Origin: Phycisphaeraceae bacterium
GTDB taxonomy: Bacteria; Planctomycetota; Phycisphaerae; Phycisphaerales; UBA1924
Assembly: GCA_019636675.1 (NCBI GenBank)
Contig: JAHBXC010000003.1
Coordinates: forward strand, 1-64,000
Length of the DNA stretch: 64,000 nucleotides
Direction: 5' to 3'
In this document: positions 49,832 through 57,891 of the stretch, one piece after another
Layout: each line of letters starts with the position of its first letter
Position numbering within the stretch: the stretch's first letter is position 1
The notes under the pieces: generated by a model
What the model was told of the DNA's origin: nothing
Seen by the model: only the letters and a program-made list of their open reading frames with translations
Database searches by the model: none
Made by a program: the position numbers and the translations under genes

Positions 49832-52532
49832 CCGTTGCCGCGGACGCGGCGCGCTGGCGGCGGCGTTGGTCGCGCTGGCGGGCGTGTGCGCGCCGGCGTG
49901 GTCGCACGCGCCCGAGCAGGCCGAGCCCCGGCCGGCCGCGATCGCGGTGGCGCCGGCGGTGCAGCGTCTGATCGACGCGCCGTACACCACCGACGAGGAG
50001 CGCGGCGCGCTGCGCGTGTTCCACGGCGTGTGGACGGCGGCGGAGCTGCGCGACCCGGACCGGCGCGCGACGGCGGCGCTGCTGTCGGGCGTGTGGGACG
50101 ACCCGTCGCTGCGCCGTGTCGAGGCGCCGACCGCGCTGCGCGCCGAGGCGGCGCTGCGCCGGGGCGAGCCCGAGGCGGCGATCGCGCTGCTCGAGGGCGA
50201 CGCGTCGCTGGCTGCGGCGCGGGTCCGCACGCAGGCGCTGACCGATCTGGGCCGGTTCGACGACGCGCTGGTCGAGGCGGCTGCTGCTGAGGGCGCGCTG
50301 CGCGCCGACCGTTCGCTGACGGCGCCCGAGATCGTGGACGCGGTGCGCATGCTGCGCGTGCGCGCGCGCCTGCGCGGCGAGCCGGCGAGCGGGTATCAGG
50401 CGATGCTGGACCTGCTGGCGCAGGCGCGCCGGCTCGACCGGCTGTACTGGCCCGCGGCGCTGGCGGAGGCTGAGCTTCTCTACGAGAAAGACGCGCGCGA
50501 CGACGCGGCCAAAGCGCTGCAGGAGGTTCTCTCGCTGAACCCGCGGGCCGCCGACGCGTGGGCGCTGCTTGGCCGGCTGCACGTGGACGGCTTCAACATG
50601 GACGCGGCGAGGACCGTGGCCGGCACGCTCGACGACATGGCGTGCGATGTCTCGGGCGACCCGACCGATTCGTCGTTCCAGGGCGCGCTGATCCGTGCGC
50701 GCTCGTGGCTTCGTCAGAACGAGCCCGAGGTCGCGGACGAGGCGCTCGCGCCGTGGGCGGAGCGTCACCCGTTCCAGCGCGAGGGGCTGGCGATGCGGGC
50801 CGCGATCGCGGCGGTGCGGTATCAGCCGGGCAGACTCGAAGACCTGCTCGCGCTGTCGGACGAGTTGTCGCCCGGCGCGCCGGACACGCTGTTCGCGGTC
50901 GGCGCGGCGCTGTCGGAGGCGCGCCAGTACGAGCCGGCGGCGGAGTACCTGCGTCTGTCGAGCGATCGCCTGCCCAACTGGCCGGCGCCGCTGATCGAAC
51001 TGGGTCTTTTGGAGTTGCAGTCCGGACGCGACGCGAACGCGCTGGACGCGCTGCGGCGCGTGGCGAAGCTCGACCCGTACAACACGCGCGCGCGGAACAG
51101 TCTGACGCTGCTCGAAGAGCTGGTGACCTATTCGACGCTCGAGGGCGATCATTTCATCGTGCGCTACAAGCCGGGCGTGGACGAGGTGCTGGCGCGCGAG
51201 ATGCTGCCGATCCTCGACGAGATCCACGGGGTGGTCGCGACGGCGATCGACCACGAGCCGGCGGTGAAGACGACGCTCGAGCTGATGCCCAACCACAGCT
51301 GGTTCGCGGTGCGGATCACGGGCATGCCGGCGATCCACACGATCGCGGCGGCGACGGGGCCGGTGATCGCGATGGAGACGCCGCGCCTGGGCCCGAACCA
51401 TTCGGGCGTGTACGACTGGGTGCGCGTGGTTCGTCACGAGTACGTGCACACGGTGACGCTGTCGCGCACGAGGAACCGCATCCCCCACTGGTTCACCGAG
51501 GCGGCGGCGGTGTGGCTGGAGCTGGCGCCCCGGGATTACGACACCTGCGTGCTGCTGGCGACGGCGCTGGAGCGCCGCGAGTTGTTCAACCTTCGCGACA
51601 TCAACACGGCGTTCGTGCGTCCGAAGAAGCCGACGGACCGCGCGCAGGCGTACGCGCAGGGCCACTGGATGTACGAGTTCATGGTGGAGCGTTTCGGGGA
51701 GCGCGCGCCGCTGGAGCTGATGGACCTGTACGCACAGGGCGTGCGCGAGGAGGAGGCGTTCCGGCGCGTGCTCGGCATGGGCGGGGATGAGTTCTTCGCG
51801 CTGTTCCTGCCCTGGGCCGGCGAGCAGGTGATGGCGTGGGGCCTCTCGCCCGAGCCGGACCTGCGCGTGGTGCGTTTCGAGAGCTTCCTCGCGAGCGAGG
51901 AGGGCGCCGAGATCGTTCGCGCCCGTCTGCGCGACGCGGCGCGCGCCGGCGCGATGCGCGTCGCCGGGCTGGCGGCGCAGCGGGTGGAGCCGATCGAGCT
52001 GCCCCGGCCGACGATCGAGCAGGCGCAGGCGTGGGTTGCGCTCTACCCGGATCACCCCGGCGCGCTGGAGGCGCTGATCCAGCTCTCGCTGCGCGAGCGC
52101 GAGGGCGTCGCGACGCCCGACATGATCGAGACGCTCGAGCGCTACGCGAGGGCGCGCCCGGTGGACCCGACCCCCCACCGCCTGCTGGCGCAGCTGTACC
52201 TGGCCGGGGCGGACCCGGACGCGGCGATCCCCCACCTGGAATTCCTGGACGCGCGCGAGCAGCGCACCGCCGCGTACGCCGCCGCTTTGGCGCAGCGGTA
52301 CGAGGCGATCGACGACCTGTCGCGTGCCGCGGCCAAGGCGGATCGCGCGACGACGATCGCGCCGTACAACGCCGAGCTGCGCGAGCTGGCGGCGCGTATC
52401 GCGCTCGTGGGCGGCGACCTCGCGTCGGCGGAGCGTCATGTGTGGGCGCTGACGAAGCTGGAGCCCCAGCGCGAGCTGCACCGGCAGCGCCTCGATCGCG
52501 TGCGCGAGCTGCGCGCGTCGGCCGGGGAGTGA
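49815..52532 (+). CDS. TPR-repeat metallopeptidase
   Basis: The 905-residue exported protein has a signal peptide (about 12-30), TPR-like helices over residues 100-430, then a gluzincin-like domain. HEYVH (541-545) is followed about 18 residues later by HWFTEAAAVWLEL. A helical C-terminus of further repeats follows. The pattern HExxH plus downstream Glu fits the peptidase-MA clan. The start overlaps the upstream gene, so the LolA-like protein and this one are coupled and may act together at the envelope. The substrate is unknown. Confidence 0.75.
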   Translation: MRPRADRCRGRGALAAALVALAGVCAPAWSHAPEQAEPRPAAIAVAPAVQRLIDAPYTTDEERGALRVFHGVWTAAELRDPDRRATAALLSGVWDDPSLRRVEAPTALRAEAALRRGEPEAAIALLEGDASLAAARVRTQALTDLGRFDDALVEAAAAEGALRADRSLTAPEIVDAVRMLRVRARLRGEPASGYQAMLDLLAQARRLDRLYWPAALAEAELLYEKDARDDAAKALQEVLSLNPRAADAWALLGRLHVDGFNMDAARTVAGTLDDMACDVSGDPTDSSFQGALIRARSWLRQNEPEVADEALAPWAERHPFQREGLAMRAAIAAVRYQPGRLEDLLALSDELSPGAPDTLFAVGAALSEARQYEPAAEYLRLSSDRLPNWPAPLIELGLLELQSGRDANALDALRRVAKLDPYNTRARNSLTLLEELVTYSTLEGDHFIVRYKPGVDEVLAREMLPILDEIHGVVATAIDHEPAVKTTLELMPNHSWFAVRITGMPAIHTIAAATGPVIAMETPRLGPNHSGVYDWVRVVRHEYVHTVTLSRTRNRIPHWFTEAAAVWLELAPRDYDTCVLLATALERRELFNLRDINTAFVRPKKPTDRAQAYAQGHWMYEFMVERFGERAPLELMDLYAQGVREEEAFRRVLGMGGDEFFALFLPWAGEQVMAWGLSPEPDLRVVRFESFLASEEGAEIVRARLRDAARAGAMRVAGLAAQRVEPIELPRPTIEQAQAWVALYPDHPGALEALIQLSLREREGVATPDMIETLERYARARPVDPTPHRLLAQLYLAGADPDAAIPHLEFLDAREQRTAAYAAALAQRYEAIDDLSRAAAKADRATTIAPYNAELRELAARIALVGGDLASAERHVWALTKLEPQRELHRQRLDRVRELRASAGE

Positions 52533-52541
52533 GCCGGTCCC

Positions 52542-54122
52542 TCAGCGGATGAAGCGGACGCGCCCGGCGTCGGGCACGAGCGGCTTGCGCTCGCCGGCGA
52601 TGCGCAGCGCGTGGGGCGCCGGGAAGTAGACCATGAACGCGCGCCCGGACACGAGCGAGCGCGGGACGACGCCGATGGTGGGGTCGATCTGCGCCGCGAC
52701 GCGCGTGTCGACCGTGTCCCACAGGCGACCGTCGCGGCTGGCGGCGGAGTTGTCGCCCAGCACCAGCATCTGCAGGTCGTTCAGGCGCGCCGGGCGCATG
52801 GGGTGCGAGGCGAAGGCCATTTCTCCCGAGAACCGCCCCGCCTCGCGGTAGGCGGGCTGGAACGAGACATCGCGGTCGAGCCCGACGCGCGACAGCGTGA
52901 AGGCGGAACCCTCGAACGACGCGCGCACGCGCGCCTCGGCGTGTCGGTAGGTGGCCGGCTCGGCGAGGGCGCGCGAGTTGGCGTCGGCGAGGACCTGGGC
53001 CAGGCGCGTCTCGGTCATGCCCGTCGCGAAGCGCAGGCGATCGAGGGGTGACCAGTCGAGTTCGTGGCGCAGGACTGCGCGGCCGTCGAGCGAGACCTCG
53101 ACGCGCTGGTCGGCGTGCGAGAGCTGGAGGTCGTGCCAGCGCCCGGCGCGCAGGCCTGGGAAGGGTCGCTCGTCGAGCACGGTCCATCGCTCGCTGGCGC
53201 CCTCGCCCTCGGCGCGGCGCATCGAGAGGCGGAGAGCGCCGGGAGCGATGTCGACGAGGAACTCGTGCGCGCGAGCGCCGAGGACGATCGAGACCGCGAG
53301 GGAGTCGTCGTCGGGGCGCACGCCGGCGCGAAAGCGAGCATCGCCGGTGCGGAAGACGGGGAGGCCGCGGAGCGAGGGCGAGTCGTTGTACGGGTTGGCG
53401 TCGTCGACGGCGCGGAGCGCGTTGTCCCATCGCAGCGTGGCGCGAGCCGGCGTGTCGACGCGGACCGTGCGCCCCGAGGTGTCGATACGGGAGTTGTCGT
53501 CGAGGGTGAGCAGCCAGGGCGAGCGCCAGCGCAGCGAGGGGTCGCCGGCGTCGAGGGGCGCGTGCTCGGTGGAGTAGAGCGTGCGCCACAGGGTGCGCTG
53601 AACGCGATCGGGCTTGCGCGCGATGCGCCATTCTTCGTGGTCGCCGGCGCGGGTGAAGACATCGCCGTCGACGAGCCAGACCTGCTCGCCGGGGAGGCCG
53701 ACGAGGCGCTTGATGTAGTTCTCGTCGGGGTTCTCGGGGTTCTTGAAGACGACGACGGACCAGCGGTCGGGGTCGCGGAAGAAGGAGAGCGGCTTGAAGA
53801 CGAAGATGCGATCGCCGGAGCGGACTGGGGCGTCGTCGTCGATGGTGCGCAGGGCGGTGTAGGGGTCGTCGGCGTCGGCGCGCATCGCGGCGCCGGCGCG
53901 AGGGGCGGCGCCGATGGTCCAGGTCGCGCCGGTCTGGGGCGAATGGAGGCGCGCGTGGCGTCCGAGGAGGGTGGGCGCCATGGAGCCGGTAGGGATGATG
54001 AACGCCTCGACGACGAAGGCGCGGAAGACGAGGACGCAGACGAACGCGATGAGCATCGCGGTGATCGTGCCGCGGATGGAGCCGTGCTCAGGATGGGGTG
54101 CTCGAGACGGCTCGTCGTGCAT
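52542..54122 (-). CDS. lepB: Signal peptidase I with large inserted domain
   Basis: The 526-residue product has an N-terminal membrane segment (about 20-40), the catalytic Ser in PTGSMAPTL (Ser47), the catalytic Lys in ENYIKRLVGLPGE (Lys138), and the box E segment LGDNSAASRDGRLW (about 455). The Lys-to-box E distance is about 318 residues, against roughly 130 in Escherichia coli LepB. The extra 190 or so residues include a beta-rich region with GRWHDLQLSHADQRVEVSL that resembles a LamG/concanavalin-like fold. Catalytic elements are intact, so it probably removes signal peptides. The insertion is the unusual part. Confidence 0.88.
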   Translation of the reverse strand: MHDEPSRAPHPEHGSIRGTITAMLIAFVCVLVFRAFVVEAFIIPTGSMAPTLLGRHARLHSPQTGATWTIGAAPRAGAAMRADADDPYTALRTIDDDAPVRSGDRIFVFKPLSFFRDPDRWSVVVFKNPENPDENYIKRLVGLPGEQVWLVDGDVFTRAGDHEEWRIARKPDRVQRTLWRTLYSTEHAPLDAGDPSLRWRSPWLLTLDDNSRIDTSGRTVRVDTPARATLRWDNALRAVDDANPYNDSPSLRGLPVFRTGDARFRAGVRPDDDSLAVSIVLGARAHEFLVDIAPGALRLSMRRAEGEGASERWTVLDERPFPGLRAGRWHDLQLSHADQRVEVSLDGRAVLRHELDWSPLDRLRFATGMTETRLAQVLADANSRALAEPATYRHAEARVRASFEGSAFTLSRVGLDRDVSFQPAYREAGRFSGEMAFASHPMRPARLNDLQMLVLGDNSAASRDGRLWDTVDTRVAAQIDPTIGVVPRSLVSGRAFMVYFPAPHALRIAGERKPLVPDAGRVRFIR

Positions 54123-54157
54123 CGTTGGTCATCGTAGAGCGTGGCGACGAGTGCGCG

Positions 54158-55621
54158 TCACGCGCCGGGGGCGGGGCCGGGCGAGTCGCCGCGGCCGTCG
54201 CGCCGCCTGCGCCCCCGCTTGCTGCGCCGGTTGCGACCGGGGCGCGAGGAGGAGGCCCGCTCGTCGCCGGGCGCGCGATCGCCGGCGCGTGGCTCGCGGG
54301 GTTGTCGCGGCTGCGCGTCGGGCGGGGCGCTGGGCGCGGGCGGGCCGGCCTGCGCGTCGCCCGGGGCGGCGGGCTTTTTCTTGCGGCGGCGCTTGCGCTT
54401 TTTGGGCGCGGGGCCCTGCCCCGGCTCGCCGGGGGTTGCGCCGGGTGGCGCGTCGGCGTCGAGGCCCGACATGATCTCGTCGATTTCGCTGGCGGGCCCG
54501 CGGGGCTTGGGGCCTCGCTGCTGGCGCGCGTCGTCGCGCTGGGCGCGTTCGCGATAGGCGTCCTGCTGGGCGTCCTTGGCGTCGGGGGACGGTGCGACGC
54601 GGCGCTCGACCTTGGCCTGGCGCATGCCGCGGAAGGGGTCGCTGGCGCGCTTGGGCGCGTCGGCGGGGTCGACGAGGTCTTCGACGGGGACGGCGACCTG
54701 CTTGCGCTGTGGGTTGGGGTCGCCCTCGGGTGGGTCGAGATCGACGAGGACGAGCTGGGTGAGGATCTGGGTGTCGATGACGACGCCGACGCCCTCGGGC
54801 GTGCCGACGCGCGTGCCTCGCCTGGGGAGGTTCTTTTTGAGGGAGTCGTAGGTCTCGTCCTCGTAGCGGAGGCAGCACATGAGCCGGCCGCAGCGTCCGC
54901 TGATTTTGAGCGGGTCGAGGGTGGCCTTCTGGACCTTGGCGGACTTCATGGAGACGGGCTTGAGGACTTTGAGGAAGTTCTTGCAGCAACAGTGCTGGCC
55001 GCAGCGTTCGTAATCGGCGATGAGGCGTGCCTCGTCGCGTGCGCCGACCTGGCGGAGCTCGATGCGCGCGTGGAACTCGCGTGCCATGGCGCGGACGAGC
55101 TCTCGGAAGTCGATGCGGTGTTCGGAAGTGAAGAAGAGGGTGAGGACCTCGCCCCCGAGGATGGGCTCGGCGTCGACGATCTTCATGGGCAGGTCGTGCT
55201 CGTCGACGAGGGCCCGGGCCTTGCGGACGATGTCCGGGCGGGTCGCGTCGAGGGCGCTCTGGCGGTTGAGGTCGTCGATGGTGGCGATGCGGATGACCCG
55301 GCCCTCGGTGGTGAAGGGGTAGTCGGGCCCGCCGGAGTTCTCGATGTACTCGAGCATCTGCTGGCGCGTGACGCTCTTGGAGCAGCCTGAGTTGGGGCAG
55401 GTGCTGGTGAGCATCTCGCCGACTTCGACGCCTCGATGGGTCTTGACGACGAGTTTGGAGCCGCAGCCGGGCTTGGCGTCCCCGTCGTAGGGGAACTCTC
55501 CGACCATTTTCATCGATCCGAAGCGGACGACGATGGAGGTGGGCGGCTTGAGGCGTTCGTAGGCCTCGCGGTCGGCCTCGGCGAGGTCTGCCTCGAACTG
55601 CTGGAGGGGGAAGATGGACAT
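54158..55621 (-). CDS. PSP1-domain (RicT/YaaT-like) protein with basic tail
   Basis: The 487-residue product has a PSP1 core (residues about 25-300) with Cys clusters CGQHCCCKNFL and SGRCGRLMCCLRYE, as in Bacillus RicT, a component of an iron-sulfur-binding complex affecting mRNA processing via RNase Y. Residues about 330-487 form a disordered Pro/Arg/Lys-rich tail, including KKRKRRRKKKP, that is not part of the usual family and could bind RNA. RicA and RicF are not visible nearby. Confidence 0.85.
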   Translation of the reverse strand: MSIFPLQQFEADLAEADREAYERLKPPTSIVVRFGSMKMVGEFPYDGDAKPGCGSKLVVKTHRGVEVGEMLTSTCPNSGCSKSVTRQQMLEYIENSGGPDYPFTTEGRVIRIATIDDLNRQSALDATRPDIVRKARALVDEHDLPMKIVDAEPILGGEVLTLFFTSEHRIDFRELVRAMAREFHARIELRQVGARDEARLIADYERCGQHCCCKNFLKVLKPVSMKSAKVQKATLDPLKISGRCGRLMCCLRYEDETYDSLKKNLPRRGTRVGTPEGVGVVIDTQILTQLVLVDLDPPEGDPNPQRKQVAVPVEDLVDPADAPKRASDPFRGMRQAKVERRVAPSPDAKDAQQDAYRERAQRDDARQQRGPKPRGPASEIDEIMSGLDADAPPGATPGEPGQGPAPKKRKRRRKKKPAAPGDAQAGPPAPSAPPDAQPRQPREPRAGDRAPGDERASSSRPGRNRRSKRGRRRRDGRGDSPGPAPGA

Positions 55622-55798
55622 GGGGTGCTCGCGCGTTGGGAAAGCGTGCGCGGAAGAGCCGCGCGTGGGGGAGGAGGCGTTTGTCGTCGGTCTGGAGGTT
55701 TCGGCCCCCTGCGTCGGCCGACGGGCGCAGGGGTGTTCACGCGAGCAAAGGCCCGGCGCGCTCGGAGCGTGCGCGGCGGGCCGAGGGAGTGTATCGGC

Positions 55799-56143
55799 TC
55801 AGCGACCGGGGCGGGTGAAGCCGCCGGGTGCGCGCTGGTTGCGCGCCTGGGTGAAGAATTCGGTGAGCTTGATGTTCTGGTAGAGCTCGACGCGGTTGCG
55901 GTTCTCGACGCCGTAGATGAGGAGCGCGTCGGAGCGGGCGTCCATGACGAAGACGATGTCCTCGCGGTTGCCGGTGTCGGAGGTGAGGATGGTGAGCTCG
56001 CCGACGCTGGAGACATCGGCCCTGGCCTGGGCGCCTGCGCCGAGGCGTCCGGCCTGGACGACGACGAGGGCGGCGAGGACGAAGGCGCTGGCCCAGAGGG
56101 CGCCGACGCCGGGCTGCACGCGGTGTCGCGCGGTGGTGTTCAT
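55799..56143 (-). CDS. Small exported protein, paralogue 1
   Basis: The 114-residue product has a membrane segment or uncleaved signal (about residues 12-30) and a beta-rich domain with GELTILTSDTGNREDIVFVM and DARSDALLIYGVENRNRVEL. It resembles the next upstream gene in domain layout. The start at 56143 (MNTTARHRV) was preferred over one seven codons upstream. Function is unknown. Confidence 0.65.
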   Translation of the reverse strand: MNTTARHRVQPGVGALWASAFVLAALVVVQAGRLGAGAQARADVSSVGELTILTSDTGNREDIVFVMDARSDALLIYGVENRNRVELYQNIKLTEFFTQARNQRAPGGFTRPGR

Positions 56144-56160
56144 GGCGTGGTCTCCGTGCG

Positions 56161-56472
56161 TCATCGCGGGCGCGTCTGGGTGTTGCGGATATCGGCGTTG
56201 AGGTCGCGGAAGCCGATGAAGTCGAGGGAGCGTCGTGAGATGTCCCAGGAGCTGACGATGAGCTCCATGTTGGCGGCGTCGACGATGTAGACGCCTCGCG
56301 GGTTGAGGCCCTGGATCTGGCCCGAGACCATGGTGTATTGGCCGCGGACGCGCTGGGCGGGCTGCTGGGCGTCGGCGCTGGGCGCAAAGGTGGTCGCGGC
56401 GAGGGCGGCGAGCAGGGCGGCGTTGAGGAGGATGAGCGAGCGGTACGGGCGGTGTGATCGAGCGCGCTGCAT
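56161..56472 (-). CDS. Small exported protein, paralogue 2
   Basis: The 103-residue product has a signal (about 12-36, ending DAQQ) and a short domain with TMVSGQIQGLNPRGVYIVDA and AANMELIVSSWDISRRSLDF. The VYIVDAANMELIV strand aligns by eye with VFVMDARSDALLIY of the next gene downstream, so the two are likely paralogues. It lies 17 bases upstream of that gene. Confidence 0.6.
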   Translation of the reverse strand: MQRARSHRPYRSLILLNAALLAALAATTFAPSADAQQPAQRVRGQYTMVSGQIQGLNPRGVYIVDAANMELIVSSWDISRRSLDFIGFRDLNADIRNTQTRPR

Positions 56473-56498
56473 GGGTGCGCCTCCGACGGGGTGGTGGG

Positions 56499-56735
56499 TC
56501 AGTCGAGGTGGCCGCGCTTGCTGGGGAGGAGACTCGCGCCGACGGTGGCGGCGACGAGGAGCCCGACGATGATGAAGTAGAGCCAGGTCGGTGGCTCGTC
56601 GGCGGCCTGCGGGAGCGGGGGTCCCGAGCCGCTCTGCGCGAAGGCCTGCGACGCGGCGAAGAGCGCGAGCGCGGAGGCGGCGGCGAGGGGTCGCGCGGCG
56701 CGGGCGGGGGCGTGGGTGTCGGCGTCGTTGGTCAT
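56499..56735 (-). CDS. Small exported membrane protein
   Basis: The 78-residue product has a signal-like segment (about residues 15-34) and a second membrane segment WLYFIIVGLLVAATVGASLL near the C-terminus. It lies 26 bases upstream of paralogue 2 and 5 bases downstream of the HYExAFE gene. The four genes 55799-57325 are probably one unit. Function is unknown. Confidence 0.6.
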   Translation of the reverse strand: MTNDADTHAPARAARPLAAASALALFAASQAFAQSGSGPPLPQAADEPPTWLYFIIVGLLVAATVGASLLPSKRGHLD

Positions 56736-56740
56736 CGTCT

Positions 56741-57325
56741 TCACGGTACGAGGGAGTCGAGGGGGTGTAAAGCGTGGTTCGCGTGCGGGGCGGTGTCGGT
56801 TCCAGCCGGGCAGAAGGGCGTGCTGACGCGCTGGAAGGCGCTGGCTCCCAGGTGGACGGTGCCCCATCGCGGCGAGCGTGGGCGCATGTTCGCTTCGTAT
56901 TCGGGCAGCGAGACGCATCGGACGGAGTACCAGCGGTCGCGATGGGTGAAGACCTCGTGGAAGAGCCCGTCGGGGGGCTGCTCGTCGCACCAGTAGACGA
57001 AGACGAAGCATGCCTCGAACCCCTCGCCGAAGAGGGTGCGCCAGGCGCGCAGGGAGTCGATGTCGTCGAGGGTGACCCAGTTCTGCAGGGCGCTCCACGC
57101 GCCCGAGCCGGACCGGCGCGCGATTTTGCGTCCCTTGATGTCGAGGAGGAGGTTGTCGCGCCGGCCGTAGACAACGAAGTCGAAGGACTTGAGTGCCTGG
57201 GCGGGCTGCGCGGCGCTGGCCGGGAGGAGGGTGCGGCGTGCCTCGTCGACGGCGACATAGGGCACGCGCCGGGCGCGCAGGTAGTGTTCGAACGCCTGCT
57301 CGTAGTGGTGCCGGCGCTGCGCCAT
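56741..57325 (-). CDS. HYExAFE family protein
   Basis: The 194-residue product starts with RHHYEQAFEHYLRARRVPYV, the motif that names this planctomycete family. It also has KSFDFVVYGRRDNLLLDIKG, a region reminiscent of PD-(D/E)xK nuclease strands (D-x(n)-D-I-K), but this is only a visual similarity. It lies 29 bases downstream of the pseudopilin gspH gene. Confidence 0.8.
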   Translation of the reverse strand: MAQRRHHYEQAFEHYLRARRVPYVAVDEARRTLLPASAAQPAQALKSFDFVVYGRRDNLLLDIKGRKIARRSGSGAWSALQNWVTLDDIDSLRAWRTLFGEGFEACFVFVYWCDEQPPDGLFHEVFTHRDRWYSVRCVSLPEYEANMRPRSPRWGTVHLGASAFQRVSTPFCPAGTDTAPHANHALHPLDSLVP

Positions 57326-57354
57326 GGGCGCAGTGTACCATCGCGCGAGGGGGC

Positions 57355-57891
57355 TTATTCGATGTAGGCGTCGCCCGTTTCGGCGCGGATGCGCACGACG
57401 AGGGCGTCGTTCTCGGTGGAGAGCTCGAAGCGCACATCGACCGCCGGGGCGAGACGCCCGAAGGCGTCGAAGCGGACGAAGGGCAGCGCGCCGGCGACGA
57501 TGGTGTCGGGGTCGACGCCGCCCGGGGCGAGCCGCACGCTCCAGAGGTTGGAGGCGGGGCCCTCGCCGAAGACGATGCGCCAGTCGCCCCCGACGCCGCT
57601 GGGGAGCGTCATCGGCGTGTCGGGATCGGAGTGCCGGGCGAGATACCAGCCGGCGCCTGCCGGGCTGACGACGACGCGGACGGGGTCGCCCGGGTCCTGC
57701 ACGGTGAGCATGCGCGCGTTCTGGAGGTCTGCGGTGAAGAGGTTGGCGGCGGCGACGAGTCGCGTCCGATCGTCGCGCGAGAACGCGGGGATGACGGCGA
57801 AGAGCACGATCGACAGGACCGCCATGACGACGAGGACATCGATCAGCGTGAAGGCGCGCGGGGTGGGGTTGCGTCGTGGCATGCGGGTCAT
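57355..57891 (-). CDS. Minor pseudopilin, GspH-like
   Basis: The 178-residue product has a prepilin leader ending NPTPRA before FTLIDVLVVMAVLSIVLF, then a beta-rich domain. The mature residue 5 is Asp rather than the near-universal Glu, and the residue before the cleavage site is Ala rather than Gly. The start is ATG 57891 (overlapping the gspK-like stop in ATGA) or the ATG three codons later. It is the last gene of the pseudopilin operon. Confidence 0.75.
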   Translation of the reverse strand: MTRMPRRNPTPRAFTLIDVLVVMAVLSIVLFAVIPAFSRDDRTRLVAAANLFTADLQNARMLTVQDPGDPVRVVVSPAGAGWYLARHSDPDTPMTLPSGVGGDWRIVFGEGPASNLWSVRLAPGGVDPDTIVAGALPFVRFDAFGRLAPAVDVRFELSTENDALVVRIRAETGDAYIE

